DNA of 34,980 bases from a virus. The notes below the pieces were generated by a model that worked only from the letters and a program-made list of their open reading frames with translations, did not search any database and was not told the origin of the DNA. The stretch covers positions 1 to 34,980 of IMG/VR virus record IMGVR_UViG_3300019926_000023; one strand, given 5' to 3'. Both the position numbers and the translations under genes were made by a program. Positions 1 to 7,168 of the stretch are shown one piece after another (position 1 is the first letter of the stretch; the number at the start of each line of letters is the position of its first letter).

Positions 1-330
1 ACCGCCGTATGGCGATTTGCATAATTTATCTTACATGGAATTACATATGTCCATGCGTGTTAGGAAAACTGTAGTGTATGTCTAAGAATTAGCTATATCC
101 TACTATCTTCTAAACCTATTTCATTATTCTTTGATCAATCATTTACTCTTAGGTATGCCAAAATAGGCCGATTTTCGATGTATTTTTTATTAACTCACCT
201 TCTATATAGGGGCGATTTTGCTAATGTCTATTAGAATCAGATAGCATTTTAATAGAAATAGGGGTTATTTTCCGACAAATAGCTTGAAATAAATCGTCCG
301 CAAAGGTTCGTATCCATGCACGTATGAGAG

Positions 331-373
331 AGAAAGGCTTAGAATCAATTCTAAGGTAGCTCATAGCCTTTCT
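331..373. repeat. Perfect 9-bp inverted repeat with nested palindrome
   Basis: AGAAAGGCT (331-339) and AGCCTTTCT (365-373) are exact inverted copies. Inside lies a second hairpin, TTAGAA-TCAA-TTCTAA (339-354). The AGAAAGGC word recurs at about 429-437. A nested cruciform of this kind is typical of regulatory or origin DNA; function not known. Confidence 0.6.
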
Positions 374-470
374 AAGCTAGCTCAAAGCTGATTGAATGGT
401 ATGAGTCACATAGAAGAAACAAACCGCTTAGAAAGGCGCTAAGGATCTAATTACTGTATGGGTCTTATTC

Positions 471-526
471 TTTATATGGGGGTAACTATATTCCGGAGGT
501 AATTGACTTATCCGCCCCCATATAAA
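471..526. repeat. Perfect 12-bp inverted repeat, TTTATATGGGGG
   Basis: TTTATATGGGGG (471-482) is mirrored exactly by CCCCCATATAAA (515-526) with a 32-base spacer. A third arm, ATGGGG (533-538), can pair alternatively with CCCCAT (516-521), so two hairpins would be mutually exclusive. Each arm contains a TATA-like core. Confidence 0.65.
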
Positions 527-539
527 TTTTAAATGGGGT

Positions 540-598
540 ATGATATCTGTAGCTAATACAACTACAGTTTAGCTAACTACAAATAGAATTTATATCAT
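540..598. repeat. Nested inverted repeats
   Basis: ATGATAT (540-546) pairs with ATATCAT (592-598). Directly inside its left arm, CTGTAG (547-552) pairs with CTACAG (562-567). It forms the right part of a 270-base block of stacked inverted repeats beginning near 331. Confidence 0.5.
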
Positions 599-1412
599 GG
601 AATGTCTAAACATATGAAGATAGTTCTTAGTCTTATGAATAAGTTATCTGATTATTAGAAATTGACATACTGTATCCATTAAGAACCATTAACAATACCG
701 CCGTATGGTGATTTTGAAAGGTGGATTTTCGGCCTTAACCCCCACCCTTTGCGTACCAAATATCGGTATGAACGGTATGCCATGTATTAAGGATTACATG
801 AAATAGCAAAACCCGCCGCCCTATGGGGATTTTCAAGTGTAAGTCAATCAAACAACTTTTGCGATTTTCCGCCGATATATTCTTGAAAATAACCCATGCA
901 AAACCGTTATCTAAATCAGTTTACATGAAAATGCGGCCTATCTTTACATTACATTTTATGGCCTTATATCAGTCTATTCTTACGTATGTCCAAATAACCC
1001 CCAAGTCGAATGTAAAACTTACAGAAATATTCGTAAAACCAAGCCCCCATACATATACTTTCTGGTTAACTTGGTTACTATCTTGTACATATGTAAGATC
1101 CTCTTTTCCATATTATCCTAAAACAAGTTTAATCACATACAAGGAACCTTCAAGTCCTAATCCGGTATTAGGTATATTAATTTCATTAACCACTACGGTT
1201 TTCATATAACCACATACCCATAACCCCATATACGTCTTATACCAGTTAGAAAATAATAGGGGGGATAATATACATATAATCACTAAGAGCTAAAGTAAAA
1301 CAGATATAATGACAGCTATCAATATTAAAACGATATTATGACATATGGATAAGACGCTACTACCTAATACAATATAACCACATACTAAGACATTAAGGAC
1401 ATATAGTAGCAA

Positions 1413-2549
1413 CTAAGAATTGGACATTCTAAAGCTAAGATAGTCTGTATTGGAGTCAAAGCAGCGGATTGGTTTTATGTGGTGAACATCCAAATTGTGA
1501 TCAATGTTCCTGTGACCACAAACTCTACAAACATACCCGTCCCTTTGTCTTATATTTGCTTTTACACTTCTCCAATTATCCCCATAATCTAAATCACCTT
1601 CTGTTTGATTATATTCAATTATATCTTCGTCTGAAAACCCAACATTTTCTAATACATCTTGCCAAGTCGGACCAAAGCGCCTTAAAAATGTATATACATC
1701 ATGAACACAAAATTTAGCAACTTCCTTCGTTGTTGGAAGCCCACCTTCCTTTTGTCGGTAATATGAATGGATATCTTTCTTTAATCTCTCTATTTTGATT
1801 CTCCTCCCCGGCGCAACGTTATAACACCCGGATTCAATTAATACATCAGTATAAGAATCAAAATTATCATAAATATCATTATGTCTCAAATTTGTACAAT
1901 CTTTAATTTCCTGTAAAGAAGGTGTTTCAGATACTTTATTAGTATATTCTCTTACTATTTTACAAACTTCATCTCTTGTACGGGTTTCATATGTCGGGAT
2001 ATCATCTTTTGTTATTGCAGATTTATCAGATTTAGCAAGTTGTAAAAATTTGCTATAAGATATATGAGAAAATTTATCTATCTTGTCTGTAGTAATAAAA
2101 TCACCCTCTGTTTTCTTATTAACCCTTTCTAATTCCTTCAATAAAATCTCCTTTGATGGGTTTTCTTTATATAGCAAAGCAAGATCCATGCTATAATTTT
2201 CTGATATAAATAATAACCAATCAAAGTCGCCCGACGAAGCATATGTATACTTTTTCTCTGCCCACTCAAAGAAATCTTTTTGTCTTGGTATCTTTTCTTT
2301 ATCCCATTCTGCAATAAAAGAATTAATATCTTTATATAACTCCTCTTTACTATAACTCTCGCACGATTTGGTTAGATTTGTATCAAGATTAGCCTCTTCA
2401 AGAAGGTCATTCCAAGAACAATCATTACGTCTTGTATATGTCTCTGGATCGTGATTACCATATTTCTCCATTTCTCTCCACGTTGGGCTATCACCATTAC
2501 AATATTTTTTAGAAACTCGTATTATATCTTCAACTGCTTCTTCCACCAT
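1413..2549 (-). CDS. HNH homing endonuclease with repeats, C-terminus incomplete
   Basis: Most of the protein is built from degenerate repeats of about 50 residues resembling the homing-endonuclease-associated repeat (a W-x-D-L-L-E-E-A type end of each unit is visible near the N-terminus). An HNH nuclease domain begins about 50 residues before the end: a C-x2-C pair and the D-V-H-H-I-K-P-I segment are present. The final part of the domain, which should carry N-L-x-x-L-C-x-x-C-H, is missing; the frame stops soon after M-S-N. The related endonuclease at 34198-34854 has this segment intact. The gene therefore looks 3'-truncated and probably has no nuclease activity. It is the outermost gene next to the non-coding left region. 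Confidence 0.75.
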   Translation of the reverse strand: MVEEAVEDIIRVSKKYCNGDSPTWREMEKYGNHDPETYTRRNDCSWNDLLEEANLDTNLTKSCESYSKEELYKDINSFIAEWDKEKIPRQKDFFEWAEKKYTYASSGDFDWLLFISENYSMDLALLYKENPSKEILLKELERVNKKTEGDFITTDKIDKFSHISYSKFLQLAKSDKSAITKDDIPTYETRTRDEVCKIVREYTNKVSETPSLQEIKDCTNLRHNDIYDNFDSYTDVLIESGCYNVAPGRRIKIERLKKDIHSYYRQKEGGLPTTKEVAKFCVHDVYTFLRRFGPTWQDVLENVGFSDEDIIEYNQTEGDLDYGDNWRSVKANIRQRDGYVCRVCGHRNIDHNLDVHHIKPIRCFDSNTDYLSFRMSNS

Positions 2550-2739
2550 ACGTGATATATACGGTGGTCAGTTAAAAATTTTCTGGTAAATACACAAATT
2601 AAAATTATAGTACAGCTTTTGCCCCTCAAAATATCTTACTAATCATATCAAAGAAGAATAAACCAAATTTACTCTAGCTACGTCAATTCAGAAACCCTAT
2701 CAAACTCTTCCCCTTCCTCAATTGGTAGTAAATCAACCT

Positions 2740-2937
2740 CTAATATTTCCGGATCAGTGCATCAAGTGGAATGTGTGTTTGTATCGGTTTTACTCCATTA
2801 ATGAGCGAGATAATGGTGTCACCGCCCCCAACAGACTTGTATCTCCAATCATCTGCATCTTCCTCTACAACAATACCACCATCATGCGATACATACACCG
2901 CTGTAGTCTGTTTCTTTTCTTCGGCTGTTTCCGGCAT
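2740..2937 (-). CDS. Small acidic protein, probably frameshifted near its end
   Basis: Unrecognised 65-residue protein with acidic N-terminal half (V-V-E-E-D-A-D-D). It stops at 2740, but the sequence just beyond, in the -1 frame down to a stop at 2678, encodes a clean acidic tail (D-P-E-I-L-E-V-D-L-L-P-I-E-E-G-E-E-F). The join lies at 2751-2757 and would be restored by one extra base. Either a one-base deletion or a sequencing error has shortened the gene, or the two frames are connected by frameshifting. First of a chain of very small genes. Confidence 0.5.
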   Translation of the reverse strand: MPETAEEKKQTTAVYVSHDGGIVVEEDADDWRYKSVGGGDTIISLINGVKPIQTHIPLDALIRKY

Positions 2938-2982
2938 ACACGTAAGCCTACCCGTTACTGGTTGAAAAGTCTTTCTACCAAA

Positions 2983-3141
2983 TCAAAGCATAGAAAAGCC
3001 GTTCATAGCCACAATAAAACCAATCGAAACAAGCAATGCCCAAAACATCACCTTCCAATCGGGGTAGTGTAGCGTAGGTGAAGAAAAGAGCATGAATATG
3101 GCAAACAGCATTATGAAAACTCCAATAAAGAATATCAGCAT
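2983..3141 (-). CDS. Small two-helix membrane protein
   Basis: A 52-residue protein with two hydrophobic segments (about residues 2-19 and 33-47) joined by a short polar loop H-Y-P-D-W-K. The start overlaps the stop of the upstream 28-codon gene, so translation is probably coupled. Family not recognised; membrane location is inferred from hydrophobicity only. Confidence 0.5.
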   Translation of the reverse strand: MLIFFIGVFIMLFAIFMLFSSPTLHYPDWKVMFWALLVSIGFIVAMNGFSML

Positions 3142-3221
3142 GATATCACTACCTCAACACCACCTTCATCGGGTAATTCTTCAACATCGACATTAGGCTC
3201 TTCTTCACTTTCACTCAACAT
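3135..3221 (-). CDS. Acidic micro-protein
   Basis: A 28-codon frame encoding a highly acidic peptide (starts M-L-S-E-S-E-E-E, ends V-V-I-S-C). It overlaps the stop of the upstream gene at 3215 and the start of the downstream membrane protein at 3141. The overlaps and acidic composition support it, but its length gives little certainty. No function recognised. Confidence 0.4.
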   Translation of the reverse strand: MLSESEEEPNVDVEELPDEGGVEVVISC

Positions 3222-3457
3222 AGCTTGTACAATTCCTCCTTATCACCATACAGATCAGCATAGATGTGCTGTAGATGGATTTCAAACAAGCACCTAACTT
3301 CTGCATCCTCTATCTTACTAACGTCCCTCATAGCCTTCTGACAGCGTTTCTTAGCCGCCTGAATATCAATTCCCTCATGACCATCAGCAAGGATTTGATA
3401 CAACTCTTCGTTCTGTTCAACGTCTTTACTCATTTCTCTTTGTGATTTCTCATTCAT
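3215..3457 (-). CDS. Hypothetical helical protein
   Basis: An 80-residue, charged, probably all-helical protein beginning M-N-E-K-S-Q. An in-frame codon further upstream (3487) would overlap the 33-codon gene that ends at 3459, so the ATG at 3455-3457 is preferred. Contains isolated cysteines without a zinc-site spacing. Not recognised. Confidence 0.5.
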   Translation of the reverse strand: MNEKSQREMSKDVEQNEELYQILADGHEGIDIQAAKKRCQKAMRDVSKIEDAEVRCLFEIHLQHIYADLYGDKEELYKLC

Positions 3458-3458
3458 A

Positions 3459-3560
3459 TTAACGGGTATCCAATATATCTGAAACAACGACCAATACTAC
3501 TGAAGCTATCCAGTAAAATAAAACCAAAGCAGTAATGATTACAAACGCAAGCTCAAGCAT
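3459..3560 (-). CDS. Single-pass membrane micro-protein
   Basis: A 33-residue product that is almost wholly hydrophobic (residues 3-27) and ends D-I-L-D-T-R. Its ATG overlaps the stop of the upstream membrane protein, and its stop is followed by the next start after one base, which supports a translated operon member. Function unknown. Confidence 0.45.
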   Translation of the reverse strand: MLELAFVIITALVLFYWIASVVLVVVSDILDTR

Positions 3561-3747
3561 CGTTCATAATCATCATCTCATTCTTCTTTAGATTGGTGTA
3601 GAGCAACAGTACACCAAAGGCTATCAAAGCGTTCGTATTTTGTATTACAGTTAAAGCAAAGAGTGCAAGTATCCAAATTGCTTCAACAAAACTAATGGCG
3701 AGATATACCTTTGTAATACTTATTTCGATTGTCTTCTTATTCATCAT
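3553..3747 (-). CDS. Small membrane protein
   Basis: A 64-residue protein with a polar N-terminus (M-M-N-K-K-T), two hydrophobic stretches (about residues 12-36 and 41-50) and a K-K-N-E charged tail. It overlaps both neighbours by a few bases. Either of the first two methionines may start it. One of several tiny membrane proteins in this stretch; no family recognised. Confidence 0.55.
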   Translation of the reverse strand: MMNKKTIEISITKVYLAISFVEAIWILALFALTVIQNTNALIAFGVLLLYTNLKKNEMMIMNDA

Positions 3748-4054
3748 CTAAATCATTCCTCCAATCCTCCTTACTCGGAGGGAGTGTATCATACTGTTCG
3801 ATATACTTCAGGCAGTCAATCAAAACGTCCGGTTTTTCATCAGTATATCTGATCTTACCAGCACGACTTTTACCACTTTCCATACTCTCATCTTTTCGGT
3901 ACAACTTAACCTCATCAACTACACCTTCATAAACTTTGCATCTATCAAAGTAGGTCAATAGGCCCGTAGATTCGTTTCTCACGTAATACTTGTGTCCTGT
4001 ACTTGTTGGACTGCACGCTGAAAGTGTCCAATTCGGAATCTTAAGCGAGCGCAT
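3737..4054 (-). CDS. Hypothetical protein
   Basis: A 105-residue soluble protein with mixed charge and an acidic end (R-N-D-L-D-D-E). No motif recognised. Its end overlaps the start of the downstream membrane protein, consistent with one transcript. Confidence 0.5.
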   Translation of the reverse strand: MRSLKIPNWTLSACSPTSTGHKYYVRNESTGLLTYFDRCKVYEGVVDEVKLYRKDESMESGKSRAGKIRYTDEKPDVLIDCLKYIEQYDTLPPSKEDWRNDLDDE

Positions 4055-4075
4055 ACAGTAACAAAGAGTAGGTTG

Positions 4076-4150
4076 TTACTCATAAGGGTTACGGGTAAGA
4101 AGATAGAAAATAATCGTAGCCACAACACCGCCGATGTATGCTTCATTCAT
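4076..4150 (-). CDS. Membrane micro-protein
   Basis: A 24-codon frame (M-N-E-A-Y-I-G-G...) with one hydrophobic helix, residues 5-18, followed by T-R-N-P-Y-E. Its ATG overlaps the stop of the upstream gene by a few bases. Very short, so it is supported mainly by position and the hydrophobic pattern. Confidence 0.35.
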   Translation of the reverse strand: MNEAYIGGVVATIIFYLLTRNPYE

Positions 4151-4382
4151 TGGCATGACACACGCCCCGATACGCTTTTCGACAATTAGTACAGACTTTA
4201 CCTACTACTGTCTGATCCCGAATGATGTAAGCTTCATCTAATTCTGTATCTTCCAAGTCAATAAACTGTCTATCCTCATCAGCTTCCCGTCTCCTATCAC
4301 AGTATGCTTTGTTATTCTCTCTATAGAGGTGTAGCGTATCATTGTTGCCTTGCCTCTTTTGAGCTTTTAGTTTTTCTGACAT
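4143..4382 (-). CDS. Small cysteine-containing protein
   Basis: A 79-residue polar protein. The N-terminal half is basic, the middle acidic, and the end carries C-T-N-C with a further C-H, suggesting a partial zinc site. It overlaps the upstream gene by 16 bases. Function not recognised. Confidence 0.5.
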   Translation of the reverse strand: MSEKLKAQKRQGNNDTLHLYRENNKAYCDRRREADEDRQFIDLEDTELDEAYIIRDQTVVGKVCTNCRKAYRGVCHANE

Positions 4383-5005
4383 GGCTTCTTCTTAAGTATT
4401 TCGTCTCCACCCTGATAAGTGTAATTGTATAGAATTTCGATTTTCTTTAACTGTTCCAAAACAATATCAAAAGATATTTCTTCTGAAGTAATGTGAGGCA
4501 TTATAACCCCTTCCGGTGCTGGTATGCCACCCAAAGCACCCGTTCCATAATACGTTGAAATGGCTTCACAATCAATAATTGCACTATTGATTTCAGATTT
4601 CAATCCCTCCTTAGTTGGTGGTAAATGTATTCTTACAGACTCAACTGTAGTATCTTCAAATGGGTATGGGTCAAATTCTATACTTGATCCAGTAATTGTT
4701 TTTAGATGTTCATCCTTATTGCTCGGCCACAAATCTCTACTACCAACAGTAAAATCAACCGTTTGATTATATTCACTTATATGCATAAATGTTTTACTCT
4801 CCTCTAAGAATTTTCTTAAAACATCTCTATCTTTTTCCCATTGTAGTTCACCGGGATTTTCTTGCTCTTCTACAACATTGATAGACCCATTAATTTCACC
4901 CCCACACCATTCACAATAGTATTTATCTTCTTTTGGTGAGAGCTTTTCTGGCCCCTTTGCACGATAGGAACAATCGCTACAAAGATATACTTCTGTTTCA
5001 AACAT
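4367..5005 (-). CDS. Zinc-ribbon protein of unknown function
   Basis: 212 residues. The first 35 form a zinc ribbon (C-S-D-C near residue 9 and C-E-W-C near residue 31). The remainder is a soluble mixed domain with a glycine-rich turn T-G-A-L-G-G and a helical C-terminus. It follows the terminase-like ATPase by two bases and is probably co-transcribed. No family recognised beyond the ribbon. Confidence 0.6.
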   Translation of the reverse strand: MFETEVYLCSDCSYRAKGPEKLSPKEDKYYCEWCGGEINGSINVVEEQENPGELQWEKDRDVLRKFLEESKTFMHISEYNQTVDFTVGSRDLWPSNKDEHLKTITGSSIEFDPYPFEDTTVESVRIHLPPTKEGLKSEINSAIIDCEAISTYYGTGALGGIPAPEGVIMPHITSEEISFDIVLEQLKKIEILYNYTYQGGDEILKKKPCQKN

Positions 5006-5007
5006 CT

Positions 5008-5595
5008 TTACATCTCCTTCGGATCAACGACAAACTTTCCTTCAATCTCTTGACAAACCGATGCCGTACCTGCCTTCTCCATAAACTGATCTATGTATTG
5101 TCCATCAATTTGAGGACAATCGTACATATCAGCACTAAAAACCTTAGTGTCTTTATTTTTACAGAATTCAATAAAGTTGTTATAGTCAAGATAAACATCA
5201 GTACCAACCATTAATATCTTACCATAATGATTATCTATTTTTCTCATAGACAAATCCATTGTAGCAGCCTCATCAAAAACGATGTTGTTACCCGCTCTGA
5301 AAACTCTCCCAATATTAGCTTCTTCTGAGAATACTCTAACCCCACACTTAGATTCTATTTCCTTTGCCATTCGGTGATTAGGAGCAACAATGTCTGCATC
5401 GTTTTCTTTAGCCCATTCAATAGCTAACTTAGTTTTCCCAACCTGTCTTCCCCCAACAAAAGCGATTCTGTCTGAAGAACAATCCATAACTTCTTGCTGG
5501 TAATCGTATAAATCAGTCTTTTCTTCCCGAAGAATCTCTTTTTCTTGTTCAGTCAAGACTGCATCTCTGATCTTTTCTCTAACGTTATCTTCCAT
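5008..5595 (-). CDS. Compact terminase-like P-loop ATPase
   Basis: A 195-residue P-loop NTPase. Walker A is G-G-R-Q-V-G-K-T (48-55), Walker B is N-I-V-F-D-E-A (104-110), and L-M-V-G-T-D (128-133) fits motif III. The G-R-Q-x-G-K-T form, D-Y-Q-Q-E before it, and a late Q-E-I-E-G-K-F resemble the ATPase core of terminase large subunits. A full terminase is several hundred residues and carries an RNase H-like nuclease domain, which is absent here. Alternatives are a truncated terminase paralogue or another SF2-like ATPase. The ATPase call is secure; the terminase link is inference. Confidence 0.6.
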   Translation of the reverse strand: MEDNVREKIRDAVLTEQEKEILREEKTDLYDYQQEVMDCSSDRIAFVGGRQVGKTKLAIEWAKENDADIVAPNHRMAKEIESKCGVRVFSEEANIGRVFRAGNNIVFDEAATMDLSMRKIDNHYGKILMVGTDVYLDYNNFIEFCKNKDTKVFSADMYDCPQIDGQYIDQFMEKAGTASVCQEIEGKFVVDPKEM

Positions 5596-5632
5596 ACAGG
5601 TACGCTTACAAGCCCGTTACAAATAAACCTTG

Positions 5633-5959
5633 CTACTCACAAGCCGGACAGTAGTAAGTATCTTCTTTCTTGTTATAGAATTTTTCTTGCCCGCAAGAAC
5701 AAGTTGTTGGTGATTTATGTAATTGTATATCTATGTCTTTGTCTTGAAATAAATATTCTCTATAAACGTTCACTCCCATAACTTGAAATTTCGTTTCAGA
5801 CTTAGCTTTTACTCTTGAATGGCGTCCTACCTCATAGTGTAACTTATCGTAATATTGCGGAGATAAAAACACTCGTTTTACATCATTTCCATTACCATAT
5901 GCCTTGCTTATCTTTTGAGAAATCTCCTGATACACTTCTCCGTCTACATCACCGGGCAT
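5633..5959 (-). CDS. Hypothetical protein with C-terminal zinc ribbon
   Basis: 108 residues. The first 80 form an unrecognised domain (V-F-L-S-P-Q-Y-Y and F-Q-V-M-G-V-N-V segments). The last 22 are a copy of the recurrent ribbon module of this window, here with a C-S-C first knuckle, then F-Y-N-K-K and Y-Y-C-P-A-C-E. Its ATG overlaps the TAA of the upstream gene. Confidence 0.6.
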   Translation of the reverse strand: MPGDVDGEVYQEISQKISKAYGNGNDVKRVFLSPQYYDKLHYEVGRHSRVKAKSETKFQVMGVNVYREYLFQDKDIDIQLHKSPTTCSCGQEKFYNKKEDTYYCPACE

Positions 5960-6285
5960 TATTTGTATGTATGTTCGTATTGTTCATATCTCTGTTCAAT
6001 GTGTTCCTCATCTAGCGTCCCGGTATCTTCCCGTATAGTTACCTGAATCTTCCTATTCGGGCAAGCGACTATATGTTTGTAGAGTGAATACCCCTCTAAC
6101 CTGAGAGCATTAACTTGATCTTTCGGTAATGTTTCATCGAATATGGCGACCCAAGTTCCGGGAAATCTGGTTGGATGAACGTCCGGTAGAATCAAGTCCT
6201 TTGGATGTTGCCTTGCTTCCCACATCTGTTCTTGCTTTCTTGGGTCTTTTTGACTTTGTTTAGTTTTATAGTTAGTGTCGCTCAT
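5959..6285 (-). CDS. Hypothetical protein directly downstream of tRNA-Leu
   Basis: A 108-residue soluble protein, highly charged at both ends. No motif recognised. Its ATG lies four bases after the 3' end of the tRNA, so the mRNA is probably released by tRNA 3' processing and read nearly leaderless. Confidence 0.55.
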   Translation of the reverse strand: MSDTNYKTKQSQKDPRKQEQMWEARQHPKDLILPDVHPTRFPGTWVAIFDETLPKDQVNALRLEGYSLYKHIVACPNRKIQVTIREDTGTLDEEHIEQRYEQYEHTYK

Positions 6286-6289
6286 TTAA

Positions 6290-6375
6290 TGTCGGCGGTG
6301 CGATTTGAACGCACGTACCCGCTACCGGGAAGGGGGCTTAAACCCCTCGCTTTTTCCAAACTCAGCCACGCCGAC
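6290..6375 (-). tRNA. tRNA-Leu (anticodon UAA)
   Basis: On the minus strand a full class II cloverleaf folds: acceptor stem GTCGGCG/CGCCGAC, D arm GCT...AGC, anticodon stem AGGGG/CCCCT with loop TTTAAGC (anticodon TAA), a long variable arm CCCG-GTAG-CGGG, and T arm GTGCG-TTCAAAT-CGCAC. The discriminator base is A and CCA is not encoded. The long variable arm and anticodon agree on leucine, UUA codon. UUA should be rare in GC-rich haloarchaeal hosts and common in this AT-leaning DNA, so it may supplement host decoding (inference). Confidence 0.93.
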
Positions 6376-6400
6376 AAATATACATTGTGACTTATTTTAC

Positions 6401-6627
6401 TTAACTCTTTTGTTTGTCTTTTTCAGCATGGAGTTTGCTGTGTTCAGAACGATCCATTACTTCTATATTACTTGGTCGGTTATCCCATTTAATACCGTTT
6501 TTATGATGAACAACATTATCACACACTTCTTCATAACCGTACTCAGCAACAGCCAATAGTCTATGTACCCATCTTTATACCTTTTAGATATTTCCTTTTT
6601 AGGAACGTTTTGCTTTTCTCGCGGCAT
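6401..6627 (-). pseudogene. HNH endonuclease disrupted by a frameshift
   Basis: Starting at 6627 the frame reads M-P-R-E-K-Q, then K-R-Y-K-D-G. The homology continues in another frame as V-H-R-L-L-A-V-A-E-Y-G, followed by the HNH core V-V-H-H-K-N-G, N-R-P-S-N-I-E-V-M and H-S-K-L-H, ending at 6401. The switch is at a GGG run (6568-6570 on the plus strand CCC) and would be repaired by one additional G. The domain order matches small phage-type HNH homing endonucleases. It lies beside the tRNA. Read as a recently inactivated gene, unless frameshifting or a sequencing error explains it. Confidence 0.7.
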
Positions 6628-6664
6628 AAAATACAGTACGTCTTCTGAACGTAAATATCTTAGG

Positions 6665-6832
6665 TCAGGAAATTAAAACAATCGCCGTCTCCAATTGGCT
6701 ACTCCGGCTCTCAAACGCATTGCCGGGAGTCTCATACCCCTTCAGGGAGGGATCATTGTCTCCCGGAACACGCACCATGCCTGTAGTTGAGGTTCCAAGT
6801 GGGTTCTCAACCTTGCGAGCTTTTTCTGACAT
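6665..6832 (-). CDS. Hypothetical small protein
   Basis: A 55-residue frame starting M-S-E-K-A-R-K-V, rich in G, P, S and T, with no motif. Local G+C is higher than its surroundings and the codon pattern looks coding. It lies upstream of the broken HNH gene. Not recognised. Confidence 0.4.
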   Translation of the reverse strand: MSEKARKVENPLGTSTTGMVRVPGDNDPSLKGYETPGNAFESRSSQLETAIVLIS

Positions 6833-6872
6833 GGCAATTTAGACAAAGGGAGTATCAAATAAAAACCTTACG

Positions 6873-6980
6873 CTACCAGCGAATCAGCATAGTACAGTAC
6901 GGGCAATGGACTGTCTGATTAATAAAGTCCCCCTGAATTTCAAATTTTCTCTCACATCCGCTGCAATATACAGACTTCAT
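6873..6980 (-). CDS. Mini zinc-ribbon protein
   Basis: 35 residues with C-S-G-C and, 17 residues later, C-P-Y-C: a minimal zinc ribbon. Its start is one base beyond the stop of the upstream 47-residue protein. Probably a small nucleic-acid or protein-binding module; function unknown. Confidence 0.55.
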   Translation of the reverse strand: MKSVYCSGCERKFEIQGDFINQTVHCPYCTMLIRW

Positions 6981-6981
6981 T

Positions 6982-7125
6982 TCAGTACCTCGTCTCTACA
7001 GTAGTTTTCGGACTCTCCGTGTCACAAGCTAAACAGTAATCACCGTGTTTTCCAACCTTATTATTCCAACCTAACGAAACCTCGTTCCCACAACAATCAA
7101 AGACTACTACGTATTTCTTGTGCAT
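6982..7125 (-). CDS. Small cysteine-rich protein
   Basis: 47 residues, with D-C-C-G and C-L-A-C separated by about 20 residues, consistent with a treble-clef or ribbon zinc site. It is followed immediately by another mini-ribbon gene. Not otherwise recognised. Confidence 0.5.
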   Translation of the reverse strand: MHKKYVVVFDCCGNEVSLGWNNKVGKHGDYCLACDTESPKTTVETRY

Positions 7126-7168
7126 TGCGTTTCACCATTGCCGGGAAACGAATAAAAATCTTTCGTAC

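Larger units (their letters stand above)
1..880. repeat. Dispersed GGNGATTTTC-type motif, about eight copies
   Basis: A short degenerate motif recurs: GGCGATTT (11-18), GCCGATTTTCG (167-177), GGGCGATTTTG (210-220), GGTTATTTTCCG (263-274), GGTGATTTTG (707-716), GGTGGATTTTCGG (720-732), GGGGATTTTC (826-835) and TGCGATTTTCCG (860-871). Three copies sit in a longer context CCGCC-TATGG-GATTT (1-18, 697-715, 812-834). Spacing is irregular, so these are not tandem iterons; they could be protein-binding sites. Confidence 0.45.
1..1412. other. Non-coding AT-rich region with repeats
   Basis: No convincing gene is visible on either strand. A 128-codon open frame at 823-1209 has no recognisable fold, lacks the acidic composition of its neighbours and starts inside a repeated motif, so I read it as chance. 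The stretch holds iterated GATTTT motifs, several perfect inverted repeats, and a 14-bp direct repeat (ATATAACCACATAC at 1204-1217 and 1372-1385). This could be a replication origin, a genome-end region or an intergenic control region; nothing decides between these. Confidence 0.6.

Noticed and set aside
823-1209. 128-codon plus-strand open frame in the left region
   Set aside because: It lacks the acidic composition of the other proteins, has no fold or motif, and starts inside a repeated GGGGATTTTC motif in otherwise non-coding DNA.
6205-6390. Plus-strand open frame across the tRNA
   Set aside because: It is only the tRNA-Leu read on the wrong strand.
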